From contig CM042091.1 of assembly GCA_023512835.1 (NCBI GenBank), positions 37,524,107-37,588,106 of the forward strand: DNA of 64,000 bases, written 5' to 3'. Position numbers and translations under genes: made by a program. How positions within the stretch are numbered: position 1 is the stretch's first letter; each line of letters starts with the position of its first letter. Positions 22,765-34,636 of this stretch are shown piece after piece. The stretch is from Taxillus chinensis. Lineage: Eukaryota; Streptophyta; Magnoliopsida; Santalales; Loranthaceae. The notes beneath the pieces are model-generated. The model did not search any database. It saw only the letters and a list, made by a program, of their open reading frames with translations, and was not told where the DNA came from.

Positions 22765-25434
22765 CTACTCCAATGTGTAGTTGCGGATGTTGTTCCAACC
22801 CTTATTCACTTGAACAAGTGATTTGATGAAGAAGCAGACAAAGGTTCCACATCTATCTCCATCCGGCTGTTGTGGCACTTGTTTCTTATTCCGGACCAAT
22901 GCCTTCAGCTTTTCATTCGGAGCCAGGGGAGTCAGGCCCATTTCTTTGTAGAGTCCGGATTGCTTCACCGTTGATCGACCGAAGACATAGAGGTTCCCAT
23001 TGATTCTTTCTTATGTTATTATCCACAACCTAATGAGAATCAATCAGGATCAACTGCTTTGAGTGAATCATGAAAGCAACCAGCATGAAGTGCAGTGATA
23101 AAATCCGGTATGGAATGAGGACAGTTGAAAGATTCTTCCAAGGTTTTCTGTCCTCAGCAGTTCCGTCGATGAAGGTCCGGATGAAGGGTACTTCAGGAAG
23201 ATATCCTTCAGAACAATAAGGCACAATATCAAATATATGTCCATCCTTGTAGAGGGACAGAAACAGCCTCATCTCCATCTTAACTGCTCGAGAGAAGTTC
23301 TCTATGTCTTTTGTATTGAATAGGCCCTTCTTGGAACAGAGAGTCTTAATGTCTTTAGGTGAGAAGGGGTATAGGTTAGAAAGACATCTTCTCTCGGCAT
23401 TGGATACGGCATACTTAGACATTTCAAGAAAAACACTTCCATCCACATCAAGTGGATCACGATCCGCATATGATGGGAGGAAGGTGTCAGCCGCTGATGG
23501 AGAGGTAGAAGGACGAGCTGCACTGAAGGAGCTAGGCTGAGAGAAACAGCTGCGTTCGGGAATGGTAACTCCTGGAAGTGGATGCAGTAAAGATGCAGGG
23601 CGCTTCTCAGCACGAGCGGAGGAAGGTGCAGGAGGATCAGATGACACGTTCTCCCCCATTTTGGCAGATCGCCGAGGAGCAGTAGGGGGACGAGCCATCA
23701 TGTGCGCCAAGTCCGTGAAAGAAGTCGACAGTGAATGAATGGACGAGGCCACAAGATCCATCTTCTGCTCGATGAAAGTGGAAGAGTCGGTCAGTGCAAA
23801 GAGGAGTTGGGTGCCAAGAGCATCAACCTTGGTGGCGATGGCAGAGATCTGGGCGCTTTGGGCTTGGGCGTGGCAGTCCAGCTAAGCGGAGAGCACAGCG
23901 TCGGAGTGGACCGTGCCCCGTTTGGCATGTCCAAGTGCTAACTCCGAGGCTTTCAAGGACTCCCCCGCAGGAATAGGTGTAGGTGTGCGCTGGGCAGAGG
24001 AGTCAGCAGGAGTGGAGGGAGTGTCGAAGCGCAGCGAAGGGGCATCTAGAGCATCGGAGGCATCCGGGAGCAGTAGATCCACTTTGACCAGGAGAGGTCA
24101 ACTACGAGGATGACCGTGGCGGGAGAGGCAGGCCGGGCCTCGGCAGAAGAGAAGGAACTTGTGCGTCATGGGCCGGGCTAGAGGTAACACCAAAGGCAAC
24201 ATCCAGAATGTGGGCCGGCGTAAGGAAGCCGTGATCCAGATTCCAGATGATCATATCCTCCGGGGAGTGGGTGTGTTTGGCATAAAACACCTTGATATCA
24301 CTGTCAAGGATGGAGGTAGTGCAAGCGAGGCTAAAATAGAACCATAGGTCCATTAAGACTTTGGCGGAGAGATGGTCAAGGTAGTCACGAGGTTGAGGTA
24401 GGGGAGGTAAAGGTGCTTCTTCTGGAGGAGGAGGGACATCTGCCATTGCCATAGCAATGGCAGCATCAACAGTAACAGCCACAATGGGTGAGTCGGGTGT
24501 GGGGACATCAGCGGGAGAAGGCGCTGGAGAATCAGCCAGATGAGGACTTGGCTGAGAGGAACCCGCAACCTCGGATGGTTTGGGACGGACATTGTGCTGG
24601 TAGCTGGGAGGCGCGAGAGATGGATGGGGCAGCAATAGACCGAATCCGAGAGGACCGGTGAGTAAAGCTGACTTCAGGGGCATGGCTGTCGGCTGGGTCA
24701 CCAACCGAACTGCCCTGTTGTTCCGAGGCGGGAGGGAAGTGGAGAGTAGCAGAAGGCCGGCGTGCCATCATGTTCCCATCAGGCGTAAGGTGGCAGAGAT
24801 AGTAAGCCTAGGGGAAAGGGATAGTGCCAGTTCCATTAAAATGGGACAGATACAGATACAGGAAGACTATGCTGAGAAACCGCTCGAAAGATTGGTTCTT
24901 GGGGCCATTCTTCAGCAATCGGAACAGGAATGTCCCCCAGTCCATCGAGAGACCTTCGAAGACTCTGTACATGGCCAGGAGAAGGTCATACGGAACGGAG
25001 TCTAGAGCGCAAGTGCGAACCAGTAGACATCGGCTCAGAATGGTCGCTATACATCGGTAGCGACCTTGGAAGGACTTCACCTTGTATTCCTTCCCTTTGT
25101 AAGTGCAGCCCATGGAAGCTGCCATCGATTCTAGGTCCAGATGCTAAGGTTCACCAGGGGGTAGGTTGAGAGCGGTGTAGAGGACGGCGGGGGTGATGAC
25201 GATGGATTCACCCCGAACATGGAAAAGGATGAAATCAGTGGTGCAGCGGATGCGTTGGTAGTACTTAGTAATATCGTCGATAAGACTGTCGACGGGATTG
25301 GAGACCAGATTCAAAATGTGGGAGGCTTCCAGGAGAGGGTGTAGGTCCAAAAACCAAGCCGGAGGATCAAAAATTCCAGGCCAATCGATCAGATGGCCGG
25401 GATTAACGCCAGAAAGAGAGAGCTTGGGTGCCAT
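22765..25434 (-). pseudogene. Sirevirus env-like third ORF, decayed
   Basis: A long minus-strand reading path starting MAPKLSLSGVNPG at 25434. The first part (WFLDLHPLLEASHILNL, then RGESIVITPAVLYTALNLP) resembles the 'putative plant transposon protein' type of domain (Transposase_32-like) by eye; this is unsearched. A Pro/Ala-rich middle (about 24650-23500) follows, then a helical C-terminal part (SRAVKMEMRLFLSLYKDGH, VPFIRTFIDGTAEDRKPW) in a 243-residue open frame at 23761-23030. In-frame stops near 25145 and 24820 and frameshifts break it. I see no clear signal peptide, furin-like site or fusion/anchor pair, so an envelope function is not supported by the sequence. The remnant at 4761-6648 is its paralogue. 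Confidence 0.7.
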
Positions 25435-27155
25435 TTCGAGTAAGAGTGATAGTGGGAAGGACGAGGAAGGTAGGTCTTAGAGATTGGAAGAGCGACGAGG
25501 TTTTAGGGATTTGGAAATGTAAACTCGCACTGCGTGTGAAAATCCAGTATATATAAGACGGAGTCCGTGGTTGCCAGCGGATCTTGGGATTAAGCGAGAC
25601 GAATAGTGATCCGCCTGACAAGCTGATGTCATTTATCTTGATACTTGAGCGCCTCCGAATGTAAAAGTGACGTGGAGGCCGCAGAATCAAGTATTTATGG
25701 CAGTTGTATGCCTTCTTCCGAAAATTGCTTGTCTCCAGACTTGCATTTTAAATAGACCATCATTATTCCTCCTCAAAAACACGCGATGAGACTTGAGTAT
25801 TTCAAGAGTCCGGAGGAAATGAACCGACGATCATCTGGATGAAAAATAATTCGGAGAAGAATATCGGGATGATCAACAGAGTGTGTTTATAGAAACAGAG
25901 TGTGGTAAGAGAAAAAATGATTCCTTTGCTGTCTTGAAGTCGAAGAAGGACGAAGTGCCACAACACTTCATATCTGAGACTTCAGACAAGATATTTCGAT
26001 GCGAAGGCAAAGTGAATCGGAACCTATAGCTGCACAAAGATAAACTAAAAGGAACACAGAGCTTTTACAGGTCGGGATTAGTACGGATGTAAACGAGATA
26101 TGGAAAATTAGCATAAACTGAACTAATGAAAAAGCAGAACTCATGCATTGAAAATGAAATGCTAGACACATACAAACGAATGACTGAATCAATGTTACTA
26201 AAAAATAAGCATATGTTAGATTAGAAACACATAAGTTCACATTGACCAACATAGTGAAACCGTCATGCTGAACATTGTAGCCAAGATAAATGAACTATAT
26301 ATGGGTTACTCTGATTAAGATTCATGAGTGAGAATGGAAGAAAGAACACATGCCAGATGCTATCAATTGATTATCCGATTAAGATGCACGGTTGAAGAAA
26401 TAAAAGCATCCAAACATGCCACAAATCTGATTCAACAATGCATGTCCAGTCAGATCCGGAAGTGAGAGGTGAGAGGGAGGAGCATCCAAGACATATTAGG
26501 GGGTTATTACTAAAATAATAGATAAAGCTTTTGCTCCCCCACAGATCGTGCGATCCTCTCAGTGATGAACTCCCCCTCAAATAGACAGCCGGGAAAGAGG
26601 TCACGAGACATATAAGGGGGGTATTACTTAGGAAGCATTTTCTCCCCCTTAGATCTTGCAATCCTCTCGATAGACATTTCCAGGTAAATGATTTAGATTT
26701 TGAGAATAGTGCTGTCTACCCTTTCGAAAACTTCACTTCAGAAGCTGATCAGACTGCCACTATGATTTCATCCACCACATTTCGAGCTAACCCATTGCAT
26801 TTCTTCAACTAAACATGTTAATAGTGTAATCAATATGAAATAGCATTGAACATGAGGTGATACATGAAAATATGAATCATGAAATCCAAAGAAGAGAATA
26901 CTCATATAGTGTTAATTATGTTAGCTAAACAACTTTAGTCGGGAAACGCAAGCATCCGCCCAATGAACATATGAGAAAATTATCAGAACATAATGTTTAT
27001 CAGCGGTAAACGTGATCAACATGAAATACAGGTAAGTGTCTTACGCCCACTAAGAACCACGATGCATGTTCTGAAAGAGATGTTGTTGGATACATAAATA
27101 AGGACCTATGTAGTAAGATCAAGCATACCTTGTTTTAAGAGAAGTTCAGAAAATC
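25435..27155 (-). other. element B region between pol and env-like ORF, with extra polypurine tracts
   Basis: No credible ORF. About 26500-26650 holds two similar ~110-bp units, each with a run that reads GGGGGAG on the minus strand (26533-26540 and 26641-26648) and a run of C. Repeated purine tracts near the end of pol are a reported Sirevirus signature. Confidence 0.6.
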
Positions 27156-30100
27156 TTACATCAGGTAGGGGCTTGGTAAGTATGTCTGCGAATTTATTAT
27201 CCGTAGCAACATGTTCAAGTGATATGTGCTTTTTGAGAACATGATCTCGGATGAAGTGATACCCGACTTCAATGTGCTTCGTTTCGGGTGCATAACGGGG
27301 TTGTTGCTGATAGTAATTGCACTCGTGTTGTCACAGTATAATGGAATCGATGTCATGTTGAAGCAGTAGTCAGTAAGCTGACTTTGCATCGAGAGAAGCT
27401 GTGCGCAGCAACTCCCAGCAGCTATATATTCCGCCTCAGTAGTAGAGGTTGATACGGAATTCTGCTTCTTACTGAACCATGAAATCAATCTGTTTCCTAG
27501 GAACTGACAAGTACCGCTAGTGCTCTTTCTGTCGATGTGACACTCGGCAAAATCAGTATCTGAATATCCGGATAAAGAGAAGTTGGACTCCTTTGGATAC
27601 CAGAGTACCAAATTCACTGTCCCTTTGAGATACCGCAATATCCGTTTTACATAAAGCATGTGTGACTCTTTGGGATCCACCTGATATCTTGCACAAATGC
27701 AAGTTGCAAACATTATGTCCAGGCGACTTGCTGTAAGGTACAGCAATGATCCAATCCTACCTCTGTATTTAGTCACATTTACTGATTTCCCGGCAGAATC
27801 AGGATCTAACTTTGCATTGACTGGCATGGGAGTCTTCACGAAAGATAAGGTTTCCATACCGAACTTCTTGATTAAATCCCGTGTGTACTTGGCTTGGTTG
27901 ATGAAGATTCCATCCTTCATTTGTTTAACCTCTATTCCAAGGAAGTACGCTAATTCTCCCATCATACTTATTTCAAATTTTCCAGTCATCAACTTCGCAA
28001 ACTCTTCATAAAGCTTCGGATTTGATGATTCAAAAATAATGTCATCCACGTAGATTTGTACGATTAGAGAATGATCTTTCTCTTTCTGTAAAAATAGTGT
28101 GGTGTCTATCTTCCCTTTTCTGAAATAATGTTCAAGCAAGAATTCTGATAATGTGTCGTACCTGGCTCTTGGAGCTTGCTTCAATCCGTACAAGGCTTTC
28201 TGCCTTGTGTTCAATGAAGCCCGGAGGTTGTTCAACACAAACCTCCTCTTGAAGATCTCCATTAAGAAATGTGCTCTTTATGTCTATTTGATAAACCTTG
28301 AAATTTTCATATGATGCATATGCAAAGAACATTCGGATCGCCTCAAGTCTAGCTACTGGAGCAAAAGTCTCATCATAGTCAATGCCTTCTTTTTGACGAT
28401 ATCCTTTGGCTACCAGTCTAGCTTTGTTCCGGATTACTATTCTATCAGTATTTAATTTGTTCCGGAACACCCATTTAACTCCAATGACTTGTTGCGACCT
28501 CGGCCTTGGTACTAAAGTCCACACTTCGTTCCTCTTGAACTGATTAAGCTCTTCTTGCATAGTATCTATCCAGTTTGAATCCTAAAGGGCTTCATCCACC
28601 ACCTTTGGCTCTATCTGTGACAGAAAACACGAGTAGAGGCACAGATTGGAAGTGGCTACCCTCGTTCTTACTCCAACAGTAGGATCACCAGTCACTTGAT
28701 CTGATGGGTGGTTCCAAGTCAACCTAATAGTTCTACGCAAGTGGTGGTGAGTAGTTAATAATTTGAAGCTCTGCCAGATCGGATGGATCTTGTACATCTG
28801 CTGGTTGAGCTTCTTTCAGGCCAATTGTATCCATAAGATGAACAGTTCCGGAAGAACTTGGAGGTTCTTCAGCACTATGACTTTCAGCATTAACTGGTCC
28901 GAATGGACTTGGAGGTTCTTCGGTGTAATGAATATCCGTAACAATTTGTCCGGAGTTATGTGGAATTCCTGAGTCTGAGTCTTCTGAAGCGTCATCAATA
29001 GCATTTCTTGTTACTTCACCAGTATTAGGTGATTCACCAGGAGTTGCAGCAGGGACATGTCTGAACTGAGAATAATCAATCGTATTATCCGTATGATCCT
29101 GCGCAATTGAATTTGAAGATCCTACACTCGACCGGTCAAGGTTAGATTCATCAAAATCAACATGGATAGATTCTTCAACTGTTGGACGTTTTTGGTTGAA
29201 AATACGATAAGCCTTGCTGTGTAAAGAATATCCGACAAAAATCTCATCATCAGATTTTGGCTCAAATTTACTCCGGGCCTCTTTGCTGTTGTTTAACACG
29301 TAGCAAGCACACCTAAAAGCTTTGAAATGAGAGATTGATGGATTTTTGCCTCTCCATATTTCATAGGGTGTTTTCATGGTAACCTTATTGGTAAGAGTTC
29401 TATTTTGAATATAGCATGCAGTGGACATAGCTTCAGCCCATAGACTGAGAGGAAGCTTTGCCCCTGCTAACATTGATCTACCAGCTTTGACTAACGTGCG
29501 ATTCTTACGCTCAGCAACTCCATTTTGCTGTGGAGTCCTGGGTATAGAAAAGTCGTGCTAAATGCCCTGTTCAGAACAATAAGATCTCATATATGAAAAA
29601 TCGAACTCCGTACCGTGATCACTCCTGATGCCCTTGATGCTCAGTCCTTGTGAATTGCTTATCCAGTTGAAGAGATCTACTAGATGTTCAAAGGTTTGAT
29701 CCTTTGATTTCAGGAACATCACCCATGTATACCTGGTGAAGTCATCGATAACCATGAGGGTATATCTCGCACCGGCAAGAGAAGCAATAGAAATGGGATC
29801 ACAAAGATCCATGTGAAGAAGTTGCAGCGGAGCAGTTATTGAATTAACGGATTTGCTCTTAAAGTTATGCTTGGTCTGGTTGCCGAGTTGGCATTCTCGA
29901 CAGAGAGAGTCTCTGGAAAATTTATGTTTGGGCAGACCATTTATTAAGTCAAGCGACACTAATTTAGACAAAGTCTTAAAATTTAAATGTGCGCAACGCT
30001 TGTGCCATAGCTAACTTTCTTCATCTGATGCTTTAGTGAGGAAGCATACCGGGTCAGAAGAATTATTTCTTAGGACCACTGAGTATATGTCCCCATCTCT

Positions 30101-30283
30101 TAATCCGTATAACTTAACATCTCCGGATAAGTTTTCCCTAATCGTGTAGGTGTTGGACATAAAGGAAATAGTAAATCCTTTGTCACATAAATTACTGACA
30201 CTCAACAGATTATGCTTCAAACCTTCGACTAGTGCAAGTTTAGTGATTGATACACAGCCGTTGGTTAAAGTGTCATACCCCAC
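27156..30283 (-). pseudogene. copia pol: GAG-pre-integrase, integrase, RT, RNase H (element B)
   Basis: Minus-strand order. GAG-pre-integrase and zinc finger (30283-29830: LALVEGLKHNLLSVSNL, LWHKRCAHLN, CRECQLG); integrase core with LLHMDLCDP, IRSDHGTEFDF and PQQNGVAERKNR holding D, D and E; APYEIWRGKNPS-type block (about 29370); RT ([38 protein letters not shown] at 28500-28350; active site YVDDI near 28050); RNase H (GYSDTDFAECHIDRKSTSG, TTEAEYIAAG at about 27530-27420). Domain order integrase before RT identifies Ty1/copia. In-frame stops near 30010, 29560 and 28580 and a frameshift near 28200 inactivate it. Gag and protease are deleted upstream. Confidence 0.9.
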
Positions 30284-30305
30284 AATCTTACCTTTATTGT
30301 TGTCC

Positions 30306-30797
30306 CCATATAAAGACTCAGGTCCTTATTCCGCACAAGTCATTCCTTACTCCGCATGTATAGAAGACTTGGATTTCTTACTCGTGTCTTTTTTTCCTTA
30401 GTCCGCTTGAGTAGAAGACTTAGCCTTTTACTCCGCGATAACTATGTCTTACTCCGTGCGACTTATAGGCTAGGATTCTTACTCCACATCTATTTGAGTT
30501 AGTCCGTTTCAAGTGTTAGGCGCAGATCCCTTAGTCTGTAGCTTTAAGTGATTAGTCCGCACGAATAATCCTTATTCCATATGAAGTAGAGACTTGGTTA
30601 TATACCAAGTGTTTGACGACACTCACTCTCATCCGGATTAGGATTATATATCCTGTCCTTTAGCTTTGTTCTCACGAGTGTAGGTCTGAATTAAGTTCAT
30701 ATCTTCTGCAATAACTTAAGATAAAAACAACCAAAGTCTCAAATTAAATTACATAGGGTTTTATCAGCATTATCCAAATTCTGGGCTTGATCCAACA
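30306..30797 (-). repeat. copia element B 5' LTR, truncated
   Basis: Only the first ~490 bases (minus strand, TGTTGGATCAAGCC onward) remain. It joins directly to the GAG-pre-integrase region of pol at about 30300. The outer end is intact and followed by the target duplication catga. Confidence 0.85.
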
Positions 30798-30865
30798 CAT
30801 GATCACATTTCCGGGCCCTTTGAACAGGGGCATTAATCGTCTTTTGGCAAGTTTGACTTTTTCCG

Positions 30866-30885
30866 CACTACAAGAAATCAAGCCT
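30866..30885 (+). repeat. CACTA left terminal inverted repeat
   Basis: CACTACAAGAAATCAAGCCT, preceded by the ccg target duplication. Confidence 0.92.
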
Positions 30886-30932
30886 TTAGTAAGACATAAA
30901 ATGTGTTACCATAGGATACCGTAACACTTTTG

Positions 30933-31209
30933 GGGGTGTTAGGTCTGCTTGGCTTATGAAAAATTCCCTACCTTTCGATAATACTTTTTGATGTCTTACG
31001 ATTTTATATTACAGTAGATCATAAAGTAACACATGTTATTGTCTTATGAAACATTTCTGTAAGTATTTTTTAAGCTTATTATAGCACTCTCTACATAACA
31101 CTTTTTACTGTGTTACGATTATGTGTTATCGAAAATCATACAATATGACCTTTTTGTATTATGAAAAGTAGCCAACATACCATAAGCCAAGCAGACCTAA
31201 CACACCAAA
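30933..31209. repeat. subterminal inverted repeat inside the CACTA element
   Basis: About 28 bases at 30933-30960 (tgttaggtctgcttggctta core) recur inverted at about 31181-31209 (taagccaagcagacctaaca core). The 220 bp between them are rich in gttac/gtaac motifs, probably transposase-binding subterminal repeats. Confidence 0.7.
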
Positions 31210-31498
31210 AAGGCTTATAATAGATAACACATAAATATGATAACCTTCTCAAATATTTACAATTATTAGTTACAATTTAATAAATACTTTTATATTATAA
31301 AAACTATCAATATTCAAGGAAACAAACCATCCAAAATATTATTAATATATATCCAAGCTAAGAAATAATATTCTAAAGTGTTACAACCCAAAATAATGGG
31401 CAATGCATTCAACTGATGTTGATGCATAGCTTGTCTAAGGAAACTGCAAGAAATCATTCCAAAAAATCACACTTATTTTTTTCAACATAGTTGATTAT

Positions 31499-32205
31499 CC
31501 TTCGGGAGTTCCTTCAGCATGATTACACTTTTCAATACAGCTGATTATCCTGAAACATAAGACATAGTCGCATTAAAATCATGCTCTACTGAATAAATTA
31601 AATCATGTCATTTGTAATTAAAAAATTATGATATTATATGCAGGACATACCTATGGGATGTATTATTCATGTAGAATATAGGGGAAGATGTATCCAAGCA
31701 GACTGTAAAACTGGTTACTATCATCACGTATAGGTCAGTTGTGCAAAGGATGGAAAATCACGATTTCTTAATGCTTCTTTTATTTGAAGTATCCACTTTG
31801 GAACTATCTCCTAAAAGGGATAAAGTATAAAATATAAATCGATTCTACTTTTGAACAATCTTGCACCATAAAATATAATTGCCAAACCCCCCAAACAACA
31901 GCCCAATGTAGCAGGTTATCTTTTAAATTTAGAAATTTCTTTCAAATGAATAACTGCATACCACGGCTATAATGGTAACAAGCTCATTCCAGTGTTCCTC
32001 TTTCGCAAGTTGCATGACAATGTTATCACTTCCACGTTCATTCTGAATATGTACAAACAAAAACATCAGAACTGCAAACTTGAAAGGAAACTATGAATAC
32101 TAAAAACTATAAACCCAAAGATGAGTGTAGAGTTATTAAACCTACATTTTCCTTGATCCACTTAACAAATCCACCATATAGACTACAATAAGCACTTCCT
32201 GATCC
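31499..32205 (-). pseudogene. MVD: captured fragment of diphosphomevalonate decarboxylase (mevalonate pathway), 4 exons
   Basis: Minus-strand exon pieces with splice-like borders. (1) about 32205-32142: GSGSAYCSLYGGFVKW. (2) 32042-31962, 27 codons: NERGSDNIVMQLAKEEHW then ELVTIIAV. (3) 31811-31651: EIVPKWILQIKEALRNRDF then, after a small out-of-frame stretch, VCLDTSSPIFYMNNTSHR. (4) 31549-about 31500: IISCIEKCNHAEGTPE. I recognise these, in this order, as the second half of plant mevalonate diphosphate decarboxylase, the ATP-dependent enzyme that makes isopentenyl diphosphate. The exon 3/4 joint splits the Arg codon (AG | G) at gt...ag borders, so genomic DNA rather than cDNA was captured. 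Frame disruption in exon 3 and absence of the N-terminal half make it non-functional. Confidence 0.85.
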
Positions 32206-32531
32206 TCATCTTTAACTAAACAAATAAAACAATCAACTGATACATAATACAATTCTTCAGATTGATTAAATAAGGAAACTATAGCAAACTACACATTAAA
32301 ATATAGATAACAAGCAACTAATTTTCCTAAAGAAAAATGAAACAATAAAAGTCTCCTTTCCAAAACCCATATTCAGAATGCAATATAGTTACAAGATATT
32401 TTAATATAGCATCAACTGATAAAGTAAATTATGTTCTTTTCTTCAATTTTCAGCTTTGCTTATAATTGGAGTCATATTATTAGTACTTCATCTAATGTTG
32501 TCATCTTAGCATCTATTTTTTATGTACCTAT

Positions 32532-32534
<3 letters not shown>

Positions 32535-32569
<35 letters not shown>
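32535..32569 (+). repeat. (CA)n microsatellite
   Basis: About 17 CA units in the CACTA element between captured fragments. Confidence 0.9.
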
Positions 32570-32575
<6 letters not shown>

Positions 32576-32726
32576 CATGCACAAATAGATTTAAAACAAG
32601 AGAATAATTTGCTCTCCTTATATTTATAACCTTTTACTTGTAACTTTAAAAAAAAACCGAGAAAAAAAAAAGGAAGGAGTTCTGCCACCTATCATGGTTG
32701 GTTTTTAGCGAGCAGACAAAATAGCA

Positions 32727-32732
<6 letters not shown>

Positions 32733-32776
<44 letters not shown>
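32733..32776 (+). repeat. (TA)n microsatellite
   Basis: About 21 TA units inside the CACTA element. Confidence 0.9.
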
Positions 32777-32777
<1 letters not shown>

Positions 32778-33720
32778 CCGAGAGAGAACACAAAATAGAG
32801 ATTGAGTGCTAGCTCACCATATAGACCTACAGGTGCAGTGCATGGCTTTATATTGAAATTTTTGTGGGAAAAATATTATACAGTTTTCCAAATTTTTAAT
32901 ATTATCACAAATCATTGGTGAAGGAACCTATAAGTGGTGATCATTGGTTTAACTTTCATAAACATGATGCAAATATGGAATGAAACATTAACTATTTGAG
33001 TTAAGATTCAGAATTAATTAGGATATAAACAGGGCTACACATCTTCCCATGTGAGATCAGCACACCTCCTATTCTTGTATAACCTTTACGCATATTGTTG
33101 CATTAATAAATAAAATTCCCATAGATCAAATATAACATGAAAGCAAGTTAAAAACTAAAATCACCTGGTCCACAAATACTTATTGCATTATTAATTATAG
33201 CACGCAGAGCTAGAAAGCCAGAGCAAAAAAAAAAAAGCAATACTAATTGCAAAATCAGTAAGCAATACTGCAAAATCAGCTAGTGCATGTTCTGCAGTGA
33301 TATGGGATAAAAAAGTTGCATTTGCATACATGATTTTACTGCATCCGCATGGCATAGATTGACCATAATACTGAAGCTAAAAAGCAAAAAATTAAAATCT
33401 TTGAAATAACATAAATAACCAAACTGTTATATTTAAAAAAACTGTTCTTAAAACAAACCATTCAATTCCAGAATTGCAATGAGAGATAATCAATACATGC
33501 TCATCATTTTACATTTTCCGACCTTCCATATCTCTTATCAAATGCATAGTGATGATTGTCTTGAATTTTCCTCCTACTTGAATCCCTCTAACAAAAGAAG
33601 CAAAACGGTCAACAAACGTAAATCAGCATCTCAAAAACAGAAATTGTACAATTTAGAGAAATGATGAAAGGAAAAAGGGGGTGGGCAACCAAAGAGTGAT
33701 GAATTGAAAGACATACATAC

Positions 33721-33795
33721 CCTAGCGAACTTAGATCTAGTAGCTCGAGGCATGGCAGGGACCCGATAGCCATTAAATCGATAGTCTAGCCTTTT
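33721..33795 (-). pseudogene. candidate captured exon of unknown gene (75 nt)
   Basis: Minus strand: preceded by gttgcag and followed by gtatgt, i.e. ideal acceptor and donor, and exactly 25 open codons between them, reading KRLDYRFNGYRVPAMPRA then TRSKFAR. It lies between the two recognised captured gene fragments and on the same strand. I do not recognise the protein. Chance exon-like structure cannot be excluded. Confidence 0.45.
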
Positions 33796-34291
33796 CTGCA
33801 ACACTATATATATCAGAAATCATACCAAATCTGTGGATAAGCACCCAAAGCTAACAAAAGCAAACCTGTCCGTCAACCAAACAGAAATAAGTGCTGCGCA
33901 TAATTTATTTTTAAAATATGATTACAAAAGTTAGAAGGGAAAACGTCAACTTGATGCAAATTATCAGATTAGATCAAGTGAAATCACATTAACTTAGAAA
34001 AAGGAAATCTTGATTTAGTGGAATAAAATTTCATAGCTTTGGGACATCAGGATCTGATTCAAATCCAAGATATCAAAATTCATTGGAATATATGAAACAA
34101 TAAAAAATGAAATAAAGATAGGCCACCATTTCCCTTTCCAAACATTCGATTCCTTTACAACCCCACGAGAATCTGTTATGCTCGCAAAAACCAACACATG
34201 CCACAACGCACCTTATGATGCTATGAATGATAAAATAAGACAAGAAATTGAATCAAACAAAACCCAAAGAAGAAAAACCTTAGACCCAATC

Positions 34292-34313
34292 AATAATAAT
34301 AATAATAATAATA
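34292..34313 (+). repeat. (AAT)n microsatellite
   Basis: Seven AAT/ATA units in the CACTA element. Confidence 0.9.
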
Positions 34314-34636
34314 TAGTTTAAAATGCCAACTATAAAACAAAAAATAATAAACTTTAAAGAGCCTCCATGCACAATCACAACCCAGAAAGACATAAACTGA
34401 TGAACATGTAAATCAGAGAAAGAATCTATAGAAAATGAAGTTTAATGGCATTTCCAAACACGCATGAGACCTAAGGAAGGTGAGACGGCAATGACAGTCT
34501 TCTTCTGGTTCTAGCTCTGGTCCAAGGACACAGATCGACGACCCTGGGAGCAACTAGGGTTCGATTAGATCCGGGTTACCTAAGGAAGGTGAGATATGAG
34601 ACGAGACGAGAGAGAGGAACGAGGCAAGATATGACA

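Larger units (their letters stand above)
21194..30797 (-). mobile_element. Sirevirus-type copia element B with 5-bp target duplication
   Basis: Flanked by the direct repeat catga (21189-21193 and 30798-30802). On the minus strand: truncated 5' LTR (30797-30306), pol (30283-27156), a non-coding stretch with extra purine tracts, an env-like ORF (25434-22765), main purine tract and full 3' LTR. The order LTR-(gag)-pol-env-like-LTR is that of plant Sireviruses (SIRE/Maximus). The 3' part of the 5' LTR, PBS, gag and protease are deleted, yet both outer ends and the target duplication survive, so the deletion is internal and came after insertion. Confidence 0.9.
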
